This document shows, piece by piece, positions 1 through 7,527 of a DNA stretch of 27,326 nucleotides; position 1 is the stretch's first letter, and each line of letters opens with the position of its first letter. A program made the translations under genes and the position numbers. The notes beneath the pieces were generated by a model. The model saw only the letters and a program-made list of their open reading frames with translations. It was not told the DNA's origin and searched no databases. This DNA comes from Oscillospiraceae bacterium (GTDB taxonomy: Bacteria > Bacillota_A > Clostridia > Oscillospirales > Oscillospiraceae): positions 1 through 27,326 of the forward strand of contig JAFOBK010000045.1 in the NCBI GenBank assembly GCA_017381835.1. Reading direction: 5' to 3'.

Positions 1-359
1 AGAGGCATACCCACCGCGCCGGTATTGGGGAAGCTCAAACCGTACAGATAGACTCCTCGATCCAGCGCATTGCCCGCTGCCAGCTTCTTGGCAATGGGCT
101 GGGAGATCAGCATCATCACTGTCCAAAGGAACACACCCATCAGCACCAGCTGGCTGTACTGGCCAACATTGGCCAGCTGAAACTCCGTCATATTATTATA
201 AATGAGCAGCGCGGGAATCAGAACCATGGTGATCAGACGGGAAATACCGGCACCGGAACCCTTCGGCAGAATGTGTAGCCGATTCAGGCCAAAGCCCAGC
301 ACCATGAACATCAGGATTCGGGTCATCTCACCTAAGGTGGTCAAAAATACGGTAAGCAA
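1..359 (-). CDS. AEC (auxin efflux carrier) family transporter, N-terminal part
   Basis: The reading frame runs off the left edge, so only about 119 N-terminal residues are visible. They are strongly hydrophobic and include FLTTLGEMTRILMFMVLGFG, then LNRLHILPKG, SRLITMVLIPALLIYNN and YGLSFPNTGAVGMP. This order (first helix, short loop, second helix ending in a Pro-Ala kink, then an FPNTGxxGxP motif) matches AEC permeases, which export or import organic acids and similar anions; the substrate cannot be read. I chose TTG at 357-359, preceded by a G-rich ribosome site (complement of 367-372), because a good promoter at 402-430 would start transcription downstream of the other in-frame candidate at 403. 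A GTG at 377 has no ribosome site. The gene lies just beyond the terminator of the prmA operon and is probably transcribed separately. Confidence 0.75.
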   Translation of the reverse strand, partial: MLTVFLTTLGEMTRILMFMVLGFGLNRLHILPKGSGAGISRLITMVLIPALLIYNNMTEFQLANVGQYSQLVLMGVFLWTVMMLISQPIAKKLAAGNALDRGVYLYGLSFPNTGAVGMP

Positions 360-401
360 ACGATCGCCCCCCAGCACCCAAAATAGGATGTATTTTTTCT
401 C

Positions 402-430
402 AATATAACACCTGTGTTGAAAAAAGTAAA
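402..430 (-). promoter_or_regulatory. Putative sigma-A promoter for the AEC transporter
   Basis: Read on the minus strand, TTTACT (425-430), a 17-base spacer and TATATT (402-407). It partly overlaps the U-tract side of the preceding terminator. Predicted by eye only. Confidence 0.45.
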
Positions 431-452
431 GCACCTGCATCGCAGGTGCTTT
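428..452. terminator. Rho-independent terminator of the prmA operon
   Basis: GCACCTGC (431-438) and GCAGGTGC (442-449) form a perfect stem with a 3-base loop, extended by flanking A/T pairs. On the minus strand the stem is followed by a T-rich run. It lies just after the stop of the DUF4015-like gene, so it ends that operon. Confidence 0.85.
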
Positions 453-460
453 TGATTCTT

Positions 461-1483
461 TTAATGGGCCAGTTCGATGGGCCGCAGAATGCCGTAGTCT
501 TCGAATCGGGTATCCAGGTTGTTGGTGATCAGCACCAGCCGGGTCTTGGGATTTTCCATGGTCAGATTATTGGACAGCTCCATCAAGGCGATGGCATCGC
601 TGATATCCTCACGGTAGACACGGGTTCTGCCCTCGGGTTCTTTCCAGGTGCCGTCGCTGACAAAGGACACGGCAAAGGTCTCGGTGGCGCAGGCTGTGAC
701 GATGGTCTGGGCGGTTTTTTCCAGGGTCTCCTGCTTATTGCCGTCGAAAATGATTCTGTCGGTTTCCGGGAAATAGAAATCCTCAAAAACTACTTCGTCA
801 AAGCCCAAAGCCCGCAGTTCCGTGGCGATATCCGTCAAGTAATTGACAATGGCCTTTCTTGCGGGGTTCAGCCAGTAGCAGCCGTCCTCATCCATCCACA
901 GATAGCCGCCGGATACCGGCAGACCTTCATTGGTATTGTTCAGGCCGTATTCCCGATCCCGCAGGGCAGGTACACGGGCGATGGTATAGTAGCCGCTGTC
1001 TTTGAGCTTGTTGATCAGCGCATCCACACCCCGGATATCCGCATTGCTGTTAAGGGGTCTTCCGGTGGAAGTGGAGTAATAGAAGGTGCCGTAGATGGTC
1101 TTCATATCCAGCATCACGGGAGTGCCTGCAGGCAGCGCCTGAATCTGCTCCCACACAGCGGCAGGATCGGAAGCCAGGGCGCTTCCCAGCACATAATAAC
1201 CCTTCAGCTGGGTCAGCTCTGTACTCAGGTCAACCTTGCCCTCGCCCTCATTATAATAGATCTCAATATCCAGATCCGATTCGGGAGGCTGCGCTTCCTG
1301 GCCTGCCGGAAGGGTCTCAGAGAGGTTGAAGTCCAAAACCGCACCCTCAGAGCGGGTATAGACCACATACCGCTGCAGCCACAGGAACCACAAACCCAAA
1401 ATCACGGCACCGACTACCAGCAGCACCAGCAAAGTGCCTGCCAGGCGCTTTAAAGTCTGTTGGGTACGGTAAGGGATACTCAT
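461..1483 (-). CDS. Membrane-anchored DUF4015-like putative glycoside hydrolase
   Basis: A 340-residue protein. A basic N-terminus is followed by one strong membrane helix (about residues 14-36, LLVLLVVGAVILGLWFLWL) and a large outside domain. The segment MLDMKTIYGTFYYSTSTG and the later regions VDALINKLKDSGYYTIARVPALRD, WLNPARKAIVNYL and LGFDEVVFEDFYFP resemble the TIM-barrel of DUF4015 'putative glycosyl hydrolase' proteins, where the FDEV...D strand carries acidic residues. Activity is not established. ATG at 1483 is chosen because AAGGAG lies just upstream; an in-frame extension to 1516 would run inside prmA. The ATG overlaps the prmA stop as ATGA, so the two genes are translationally coupled. 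The family call rests on motif resemblance only. Confidence 0.65.
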   Translation of the reverse strand: MSIPYRTQQTLKRLAGTLLVLLVVGAVILGLWFLWLQRYVVYTRSEGAVLDFNLSETLPAGQEAQPPESDLDIEIYYNEGEGKVDLSTELTQLKGYYVLGSALASDPAAVWEQIQALPAGTPVMLDMKTIYGTFYYSTSTGRPLNSNADIRGVDALINKLKDSGYYTIARVPALRDREYGLNNTNEGLPVSGGYLWMDEDGCYWLNPARKAIVNYLTDIATELRALGFDEVVFEDFYFPETDRIIFDGNKQETLEKTAQTIVTACATETFAVSFVSDGTWKEPEGRTRVYREDISDAIALMELSNNLTMENPKTRLVLITNNLDTRFEDYGILRPIELAH

Positions 1484-2418
1484 AGGGTTCTCCTTCTTGC
1501 GCTGACGCAGCGCCAATCTTCTTTTGCCTTAATGAGGGTAATTTCCAGGCCGGCCTTTTCCAGGGCAGCCTTTACATCCTCCAGGCGGGTGTCCAAAATA
1601 CCGGAGCAGATCAGCTTGGTATGTTCATCCATAAAATTGGGCAGGATTGGGGAAAGGCCAATGATCACATCCGCTACGATATTCACCAGCACCAGGTCAT
1701 AGCGATCCACTGCCAGCCGATCCATCAGCTTCTTGTCAGCGGTCACATTGCCGGTCAGCGCCGCAAATTCGGGAGCAGCGAAGCCATTATAGGCCGCGTT
1801 CTCTCTGGCGATGCCCTCCGCCTTGGGGTCGATATCCACACCCACGGCAGACTTTGCGCCCAGCCGCAGAGCGGTGATGGAGAGGATTCCGCTGCCGCTG
1901 CCCAAATCCAGGCAGTCCGCACCCTGCAAATCCGTCTCCTCCATGGTTTCCATGACCATTTGGGTAGAGGGATGGGCGCCGGTACCAAAGGTCAGACCCG
2001 GATCCAGGATGATTTTCTTCCGGTCGGTCTCTTCCTCTGCCAGCCAATAGGGCAGCACCACCAGAGATTTGCCCACCGGCTGGGGCGGATAGTTGTCCTT
2101 CCAGCTCTCTTCCCAGTTGGTTTCGCCCATGGTGGTCACCTGCATGGTAAGCTCCAGCTTTTCCAGCAGCTTCTTCAGCCGCTCCATGCCGGCAGTATCG
2201 GTATCCTCCAGATACAGCTTAATACGGGACAGACCCTCCAGCTGCTTCTGAAGTTCTTCATCAATATAGTCCCAGCAGCTGCGGTTTTCCTGCAGAAATT
2301 CTTCGAACTCATTCTGATCTTCAATGACCAGATCTTCAAAACCGCCTGCTGTTAATCGAGCTGCCACCGCTTCAATGGTAGAAGGGACAGTTTCGATGGT
2401 AATTTCCAGCCAATTCAT
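1480..2418 (-). CDS. prmA: Ribosomal protein L11 methyltransferase
   Basis: A 312-residue protein of normal family length. It methylates lysines and the N-terminus of ribosomal protein L11 in the cytoplasm with S-adenosylmethionine. Residues 1-125 form the substrate-recognition domain (MNWLEITIET... PPQPVGKSLVVLPYW). The Rossmann-like methyltransferase core follows, with the PrmA signature LDPGLTFGTGAHPST (138-152), the SAM-binding loop DLGSGSG (171-177), the acidic end of strand 2 (VGVDID) and a catalytic-site-like VNIVAD (245-250). The ATG at 2418 has a clear AAGGAG site 6-7 bases upstream. It is the first gene of a two-gene operon with the DUF4015-like gene and has a good promoter just upstream. 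Confidence 0.95.
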   Translation of the reverse strand: MNWLEITIETVPSTIEAVAARLTAGGFEDLVIEDQNEFEEFLQENRSCWDYIDEELQKQLEGLSRIKLYLEDTDTAGMERLKKLLEKLELTMQVTTMGETNWEESWKDNYPPQPVGKSLVVLPYWLAEEETDRKKIILDPGLTFGTGAHPSTQMVMETMEETDLQGADCLDLGSGSGILSITALRLGAKSAVGVDIDPKAEGIARENAAYNGFAAPEFAALTGNVTADKKLMDRLAVDRYDLVLVNIVADVIIGLSPILPNFMDEHTKLICSGILDTRLEDVKAALEKAGLEITLIKAKEDWRCVSARRRTL

Positions 2419-2455
2419 AAGCTTCTCCTTCGTGTTTACATATGAATACTAGTAT

Positions 2456-2484
2456 ATAATATCGTAATTATGGCCAAATAACAA
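2456..2484 (-). promoter_or_regulatory. Putative promoter of prmA operon
   Basis: On the minus strand TTGTTA (2479-2484), 17-base spacer, TATTAT (2456-2461). Read by eye. Confidence 0.55.
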
Positions 2485-2535
2485 CCCCAGGTGTAAATTT
2501 TTCGTTATCTGCTTTTCTTTTTGGAAAAAGTAATA

Positions 2536-2541
2536 TATAAT
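2536..2541 (+). promoter_or_regulatory. Putative -10 box for the yfmF-yfmH-lgt operon
   Basis: A perfect TATAAT in an AT-rich stretch, divergent from the prmA promoter. The expected -35 position (2513-2518) is only T-rich, so this is a weaker call. It would give a leader of about 145 bases before the yfmF start. Confidence 0.4.
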
Positions 2542-2570
2542 GTACGATACGAAATTATAGGTTCAGCATG

Positions 2571-2680
2571 TTCCCCTGCCGGGGGCGTTACTTTCTTGCC
2601 GAAACAAGAAAGTTACCCGCCGGAGGCATGGGACGGAACTATAGATTTGCAACAACGGACGAGCAATGCTCGCCCCTACA
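2571..2680 (+). repeat. Palindromic repeats in the yfmF leader
   Basis: Three nested structures lie in the untranslated leader. They are CCCC TGC CGGGG near 2573-2585, ACTTTCTTG (2590-2598) with CAAGAAAGT (2605-2613), and a 24-base unit at 2656-2679. That unit is the exact reverse complement of the unit at 7421-7444. The repeat content suggests that inserted intergenic repeats, rather than a dedicated riboswitch, make up this leader. Confidence 0.7.
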
Positions 2681-2693
2681 AGGATGTATAAGA

Positions 2694-3956
2694 ATGATCA
2701 AAACCATTGACCTTTTTCCCGGGGTGACTTTGCGGTGCTGCCGGGATACGCGCTTCAAGCAGAGCGTACTGAGCCTGCAGTTCCTGCGGCCCATGTGCCG
2801 GGAAGAGGCCTCCCTGAATGCGCTGCTGCCTGCGGTGCTGCTGCGGGGCACCAAATCCTGCCCGGATATGCGCTCCATCACCTTAAAACTTGACGATCTT
2901 TACGGCGCTTCCGTAGGCGCACTGGTGCGCCGTATCGGCGATATCCAGTGCACCGGTCTTTCCTGCGGCTTTATCGATGACCGCTTCGCCCTGGACGGTG
3001 ACCGGCTGCTGGCTCCCATGATGGCCTTTCTGGAAGAGATTCTGCTGGATCCCGTCACCGAAAACGGGGTATTTAAGGATGCCTATGTGCAAACGGAAAA
3101 GCAGAACCTCGTTTGGACCATCGAAGCCCAGCGCAACGACAAGCGTTCCTACGCTACCAATCAGATGCTGAAAGCCATGTGCGCGGAAGACTCCTACGGC
3201 ATTCCCCGGCTGGGTGAGATTCCTCAGGTGGAGGCCATCACCGCCGAAAGCCTCTTTGCGCACTACCGGAAGATTCTGACGGAAAGCCCCGTCCATGTTT
3301 TCTACATTGGCTCTGCTCAGCCGGAAACCGTGGCAGACGTTCTGAAGCCCATGCTGAGCAAGCTGGCGAAGAATCCCATTCCCCTTCCTGCACAGACCGG
3401 ATTTGCTCCCGTTCCCTTCTCTGAACACGAGGAAATCCTGGATGTGGCCCAGGGCAAGCTGTGCCTGGGTTATGCCACCCCCATCAACCTGCGCCATCCG
3501 GACTATCCCGCTGTTCAGGTTTGCAACACCATCCTGGGCGCCGGTATGACCAGCAAGCTCTTTATGCAGGTTCGAGAGAAAATGAGCCTTTGCTATGACA
3601 TCGGCTCCGGTTTTCATGGCAGCAAGGGTATTATGACCGTGGCAGCCGGCATTGAATTCGAGAAAAAGGAAATCGTGCAGCAGGAGATCTTCCATCAGCT
3701 GCAGGAGATCTGCGAGGGTAATATCACCCAGGAAGAACTGACCGCCGCCAAGGAGGCGCTGCTGTCCAATCTTCGTGCCACCCATGACTCCCCCGGCGCA
3801 ATCGAAGGTTATTATGCCTCCGCTGCCATCAGCGGCATCGGCATGACCCCCGCCGCATTCATGGAAGCAATTGTTAAGGTAAGTCCCCAGGATGTATCCC
3901 GGGCTGCCAAGACCCTGCAGCTGCAGACCATCTATTTCTTAAAGGGGGAGCAGTGA
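2694..3956 (+). CDS. yfmF: YfmF-like M16 peptidase homologue (inactive subunit)
   Basis: A 420-residue protein of the insulinase/M16 fold and the partner of the next gene. The place where active M16 enzymes carry HxxEH instead reads LLPAVLLRGT, typical of the non-catalytic YfmF/YmfF branch. The rest shows M16 repeats, for example GAGMTSKLFMQVREKMSLCYDIGS, the substrate-side motif of the second domain. In Firmicutes annotation this family is called an EF-P 5-aminopentanol modification-associated protein; I infer that name from family knowledge. ATG at 2694 is chosen over the longer open frame from 2568, because the extension would be encoded by palindromic repeats. A moderate AAGGA site sits about 10 bases upstream. 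The gene ends one base before the ATG of yfmH. Confidence 0.85.
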   Translation: MIKTIDLFPGVTLRCCRDTRFKQSVLSLQFLRPMCREEASLNALLPAVLLRGTKSCPDMRSITLKLDDLYGASVGALVRRIGDIQCTGLSCGFIDDRFALDGDRLLAPMMAFLEEILLDPVTENGVFKDAYVQTEKQNLVWTIEAQRNDKRSYATNQMLKAMCAEDSYGIPRLGEIPQVEAITAESLFAHYRKILTESPVHVFYIGSAQPETVADVLKPMLSKLAKNPIPLPAQTGFAPVPFSEHEEILDVAQGKLCLGYATPINLRHPDYPAVQVCNTILGAGMTSKLFMQVREKMSLCYDIGSGFHGSKGIMTVAAGIEFEKKEIVQQEIFHQLQEICEGNITQEELTAAKEALLSNLRATHDSPGAIEGYYASAAISGIGMTPAAFMEAIVKVSPQDVSRAAKTLQLQTIYFLKGEQ

Positions 3957-3957
3957 T

Positions 3958-5241
3958 ATGCAGCAGAAAAACTATCCCGCTTTGTGCGAAACCGTCATTT
4001 GGCAGACCCTACCCAACGGTCTTCCCGTAGCCATCGTCCCCCGCCCCGGCTTTACCAAGAAGCTTTGCTACTTTGTCACCGACTTCGGCGCCATCCACAC
4101 AGACTTCACCCTGGACGGCAAGCCTTATTCCGTACCCGCGGGCATCGCGCACTATTTGGAGCATAAGCTCTTCGATCTGCCCGGTCGGGATGTGACCGCG
4201 GAATTTGCCGCCTTAGGTGCCATTCCCAATGCCTTCACCGGCTACGATGTGACCGCCTACTACTTCTCCTGCACGGAGAATTTCTCCCAGTGTCTGGATC
4301 TTCTGCTGGAATTTGTGTCCACCCCCTACTTTACCGATGAAACGGTGCAGAAGGAGCAGGGCATCATCGGTCAGGAGATCGATATGAACAAGGACAATCC
4401 GGACACCCAGATCTTCGAGATGCTGATGGAGAACATGTATGAAACCCACCCCATCCGGGTGCCGATCCTGGGCCGTCGGGAGACCATCGCAAAGATCGAT
4501 CCGGAAAACCTGACCGCCTGCCACAATGCCTTCTACCGGCCGGACAACATGCTCCTTTGCATTGTAGGCGATGTAGATCCTCAGGAAGTGCAGCAGATCG
4601 CGGAAAAACGGCTGGGTAATCCCACCCTTCCCCAGGTGACCCCCGTCCGCAAGTGGCAGGAGTCCAACACCTGCAAAACAGCCTACACCGAAAAGCACAT
4701 GGATGTGGCTATGCCCATGTTCCACTTAGGTTTCAAGTGTGATCCCTGGGAGCGGGGGATCGAAGCCACCCGCCGGGAACTGACTGCGGAACTGGCTGCG
4801 GAAGCCCTCTTCGGTGAGTCTTCTCCCCTGTATCAGCAGCTTTATGAAGAGGGTCTGATCGACACCTCCTTCGGCGGCGGCTTTGAGACCATCGATGGCA
4901 TGGCGCTGTTCACCGCCTCCGGCGACAGCAACGACCCCATGGCCGTCCGGGATGCCATTTTGGCAAAGGCAAAGGAAATTGCGGAAACCGGCCTTGACGA
5001 AAAGGACTTCCTGCGGATGAAGCGCAGCGCCCTGGGCCGCCGGATCCGCAGTCTGGACAGCTTTGATGCCACCTGCTACCGGATCTGTGCCTACTATTTC
5101 TCCGGCTTTGACTACTTCAACTTCCCGGCTATCTACCGGGACATTACGGCAGAAGATATCTGCCGCTTCCTGGAAACATTTCTCACCGAAAGCCGCATGA
5201 GCATGGCTGTTATCTATCCCAATGAGGAGGATGTATCATGA
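3958..5241 (+). CDS. yfmH: YfmH-like M16 family metallopeptidase
   Basis: A 427-residue zinc peptidase homologue. The inverted zinc motif HYLEH is present (H65, E68, H69), with a downstream QEID glutamate near residue 140 as the probable third ligand. The second half has the usual degenerate M16 domain. Together with the preceding inactive homologue it probably forms a two-chain M16 chamber like mitochondrial processing peptidase. In Firmicutes the pair is linked to EF-P modification. The ribosome site GGGGGAG overlaps the end of yfmF. The stop overlaps the lgt start as ATGA, so yfmF, yfmH and lgt are one transcript with coupled translation. No key residue appears to be missing. Confidence 0.9.
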   Translation: MQQKNYPALCETVIWQTLPNGLPVAIVPRPGFTKKLCYFVTDFGAIHTDFTLDGKPYSVPAGIAHYLEHKLFDLPGRDVTAEFAALGAIPNAFTGYDVTAYYFSCTENFSQCLDLLLEFVSTPYFTDETVQKEQGIIGQEIDMNKDNPDTQIFEMLMENMYETHPIRVPILGRRETIAKIDPENLTACHNAFYRPDNMLLCIVGDVDPQEVQQIAEKRLGNPTLPQVTPVRKWQESNTCKTAYTEKHMDVAMPMFHLGFKCDPWERGIEATRRELTAELAAEALFGESSPLYQQLYEEGLIDTSFGGGFETIDGMALFTASGDSNDPMAVRDAILAKAKEIAETGLDEKDFLRMKRSALGRRIRSLDSFDATCYRICAYYFSGFDYFNFPAIYRDITAEDICRFLETFLTESRMSMAVIYPNEEDVS

Positions 5242-6122
5242 CTAACTACATTATTGAATTCCCCGGTCTTGGACTGACCCTGAATCCCCCCGCCGGTTTT
5301 TCTATCGGCAGCTTTGAGATCCGTTTTTACGGCCTGGTGATCGCTCTAGGTCTGATCCTGGCAGTGGTGTATGCCCTGAAGCGCCGTGAGCAGTTCGGCA
5401 TTTCCGAGGACGATCTGCTGGACGGTGTGCTGTGGATCGCTCCCTTCGCTATTGCCTGCGCCCGCCTTTACTACTGCGCCTTTGAATGGGAGCGGTACGC
5501 GGACAATCCCATCAGCATTCTCTACATCTGGGAAGGCGGCATTGCCATTTACGGCGCTGTGATCGGCGCTGCCCTGGGTGTATTCATCCACTGCAAGTTC
5601 ATCAAGAAGATCTCCGTTCTTGCTGTGCTGGATGTGGTGTCTTTGGGCTTCATGATCGGTCAGATGCTGGGCCGCTGGGGCAATTTCTTCAACCGGGAAG
5701 CCCACGGCGGTGTCACCGATTCTTTCCTGCGGATGGGTCTTATCAACCCCTACACCGGAACCGGTGCGTACTACCATCCCACCTTCCTTTATGAGTCCCT
5801 GTGGAATTTGGTAGGCTTTATTATCATCCACTTCCTGTCCAAGAAGCGCAAGTATGACGGCCAGGTGGCGCTGATGTATGTGGCCTGGTACGGCCTGGGC
5901 AGAGCTTTTATCGAAGGTCTGCGCACCGACAGCCTCTGGTGGGGCAATTTCCGTGTCAGCCAGGTGCTGGCTGCGGCAAGCTGTCTGATCGCGGTGATTG
6001 CGCTGATCGTTCTGGCATTCCGTCCCCATGATCCTCAGAACCTCTTTGTCAACAAGGTTGCCGCAAAGGCTGCCGCAGAAGAGGCTTCCGAAGAAACCGC
6101 AGAAGAAACAAAGGGAGAATAA
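5238..6122 (+). CDS. lgt: Prolipoprotein diacylglyceryl transferase
   Basis: A 294-residue multi-pass membrane enzyme that moves diacylglycerol from phosphatidylglycerol to the lipobox cysteine of prolipoproteins, the first step of lipoprotein maturation. The Lgt signature GRWGNFFNREAHGG is at residues 145-158. Other family landmarks are RFYGLVIALG (29-38), IWEGGIAIYGAVIG, HPTFLYESLWNLVGF and GRAFIEGLRTDSLW, the last holding the conserved C-terminal arginine. At least six hydrophobic helices alternate with these motifs. The C-terminus is a charged Glu/Ala/Lys tail. The gene follows yfmH with a 4-base ATGA overlap. No clear terminator follows; instead a palindromic repeat occupies 6164-6255. 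Confidence 0.97.
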   Translation: MTNYIIEFPGLGLTLNPPAGFSIGSFEIRFYGLVIALGLILAVVYALKRREQFGISEDDLLDGVLWIAPFAIACARLYYCAFEWERYADNPISILYIWEGGIAIYGAVIGAALGVFIHCKFIKKISVLAVLDVVSLGFMIGQMLGRWGNFFNREAHGGVTDSFLRMGLINPYTGTGAYYHPTFLYESLWNLVGFIIIHFLSKKRKYDGQVALMYVAWYGLGRAFIEGLRTDSLWWGNFRVSQVLAAASCLIAVIALIVLAFRPHDPQNLFVNKVAAKAAAEEASEETAEETKGE

Positions 6123-6163
6123 GTCTTTCGGGCACCCCAACGGGACAATATCATTCCATTTAC

Positions 6164-6255
6164 TGTCATTGCGAACCAGCCCGCAGGCTGGTGTGGCAAT
6201 CTCCTTCTTAAGATGGGGATTCCCACGCCAGTTTGCGAACTGGCTCGGAATGACA
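6164..6255 (+). repeat. Palindromic intergenic repeat, TGTCATTGCGA...GGAATGACA family (copy 1)
   Basis: Begins TGTCATTGCGA, ends GGAATGACA. It has a central block GTGGCAATCTCC followed by TTCTTAAGATGGGGATTC that is repeated in inverted orientation at 22601-22687. Two variable arms (CCAGCCCGCAGGCTGG and GCCAGTTTGCGAACTGGC) each fold into a small hairpin. No coding capacity. Confidence 0.85.
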
Positions 6256-6313
6256 TTTTTTTGCGGTATCAAAAGACACAAAACATCCAAAGATATTTTG
6301 GAACATTCATCAA

Positions 6314-6342
6314 TTGAAAGGGGAACAAAATTGGTTTAGAAT
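6314..6342 (+). promoter_or_regulatory. Putative promoter of the PfkB kinase gene
   Basis: TTGAAA (6314-6319), 17-base spacer, TAGAAT (6337-6342). It gives a leader of about 40 bases before the ATG at 6390. Confidence 0.55.
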
Positions 6343-6389
6343 TTATTTTGAAAGAATATGCGCATAGCAAGAAGAAAGGATGTTTCCCT

Positions 6390-7394
6390 ATGAACAAGAA
6401 AGGTATCGCCGTCGCCGGTAATATGATCGTCGACATGCTCTACCCCACCTACGGTATGCCCAAGCCCGGTGAACTGGTCACCGTGTCCGGCAACGTGGAT
6501 AAATCCACCGGCGGTTGTCTGTGCAATGATATTGTGGATCTGGCCAAGCTGGATCCGGAGATGCCCCTGGTAGCTGTGGGCCGTACCGGCGATGATGAAG
6601 CCGGTAAGTACATTATGAAAAAACTGCGGGAGCACAAAAATATTGACCTGAGCCATGTGAAGATCACCGGTGTTTCCTCCTTCACCCTGGTTATGGCCGA
6701 TGAATACTCCAAGCAGAGAACCTTCTATCACTGCCGGGGCGGCAACGCTGCTCTGTGCGAAGAGGACTTCGACTGGGACAAGCTGGATGTGGATCTGCTG
6801 CATGTGGGTTACATTCTGCTGCTGGATACCCTGGACGAGGAAGATCCCGTCTACGGCACCAAGATGGCAAAGCTTCTGAAAGCTGCCCAGGATCACGGCA
6901 TCAAGACCTCTATCGACGTGGTCTCCGAAGCCAGCGACCGTTTCCGCCGTCTGGTAAGCCCCGCTCTGCGCTACACCGACTACTGCGTCATCAACGAAGT
7001 GGAAGCCAGCGCCACCACCGGTATCGAACTGCGTACCGAAGACGGCCAGCTGATCCGTGAGAACTTCCCCAAGGCACTGCAGGCTATGAAGGATATGGGT
7101 GTTTCCACCTGGGCGGTCATTCACTGCCCCGAGATCGGCTGCGGTCTGGATGAGAAGGGTAATTTCGTGGAAGTACCCTCTCTGAAGCTGCCTGAGGGTT
7201 GGATCGTAGGCACTGTGGGTGCCGGCGATGCATTCTGCTCCGGTGTCCTGTACGGTGCATGGAAGGGCATGGATCTGAAGGCTGCTATTGAACTGGCCAC
7301 CGCTTCCGCTGCCTGCTCCCTGAGTGAGGCCGGTGCTACCGAGGGTATGCGCCCTGTGGCAGAAGTACAGAAGCTGTATCAGGAAATGAGATAA
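6390..7394 (+). CDS. PfkB-family carbohydrate kinase
   Basis: A 334-residue ribokinase-fold sugar kinase. The N-terminus IAVAGNMIVDMLYP and the glycine pair STGGCLCN (39-46) form the substrate side. The PfkB second signature VGAGDAFCSGV (276-286) holds the anion hole and catalytic Asp280. The family phosphorylates sugars, polyols or nucleosides with ATP; the substrate cannot be read from motifs. The next gene is a mannitol-1-phosphate 5-dehydrogenase homologue, so I infer a pathway that makes and then oxidises a polyol phosphate, or a paired use of sugar phosphates. ATG at 6390 has an AAAGGA site, whereas the frame open to 6348 has none. No PTS or transporter gene is adjacent. Confidence 0.85.
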   Translation: MNKKGIAVAGNMIVDMLYPTYGMPKPGELVTVSGNVDKSTGGCLCNDIVDLAKLDPEMPLVAVGRTGDDEAGKYIMKKLREHKNIDLSHVKITGVSSFTLVMADEYSKQRTFYHCRGGNAALCEEDFDWDKLDVDLLHVGYILLLDTLDEEDPVYGTKMAKLLKAAQDHGIKTSIDVVSEASDRFRRLVSPALRYTDYCVINEVEASATTGIELRTEDGQLIRENFPKALQAMKDMGVSTWAVIHCPEIGCGLDEKGNFVEVPSLKLPEGWIVGTVGAGDAFCSGVLYGAWKGMDLKAAIELATASAACSLSEAGATEGMRPVAEVQKLYQEMR

Positions 7395-7420
7395 TATTTG
7401 CACAATGAACTGTCAACAGT

Positions 7421-7496
7421 GTAGGGGCGAGCATTGCTCGTCCGCTTGTATAACACTGTGCTGCATTTCTGACGGACGGCCAATGGCCGCCCCTAC
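7421..7496 (+). repeat. Inverted pair of GTAGGGGCG repeat units
   Basis: Two 24-base units face each other: 7421-7444 (GTAGGGGCG...CGTCCG) and 7473-7496 (CGGACGG...CGCCCCTAC), 28 bases apart. Each unit is itself palindromic (AGCATTGCT, GGCCAATGGCC), and the two can also pair with each other. The first unit is the exact reverse complement of 2656-2679. They lie between the kinase and dehydrogenase genes. Confidence 0.85.
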
Positions 7497-7527
7497 AATT
7501 CCCACCATTGAAAGAAGGTCTATAATA

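Noticed and set aside
2568..2693. N-terminal extension of YfmF by 42 codons
   Set aside because: It would be encoded entirely by palindromic repeats. The family start aligns with MIKTIDL at 2694.
5238..6122. Tyrosine in IAIYGAVIG where E. coli Lgt has a histidine
   Set aside because: From memory, many Gram-positive Lgt proteins have tyrosine here, so it is not an unusual change.
6164..6255. CRISPR repeat or insertion sequence end
   Set aside because: There are no spaced tandem repeats and no transposase gene nearby; it is a single palindromic element.
7421..7496. Transcription terminator or riboswitch between the kinase and dehydrogenase genes
   Set aside because: The hairpins have no following T run, and the sequence is explained by dispersed repeat units found elsewhere in the window.
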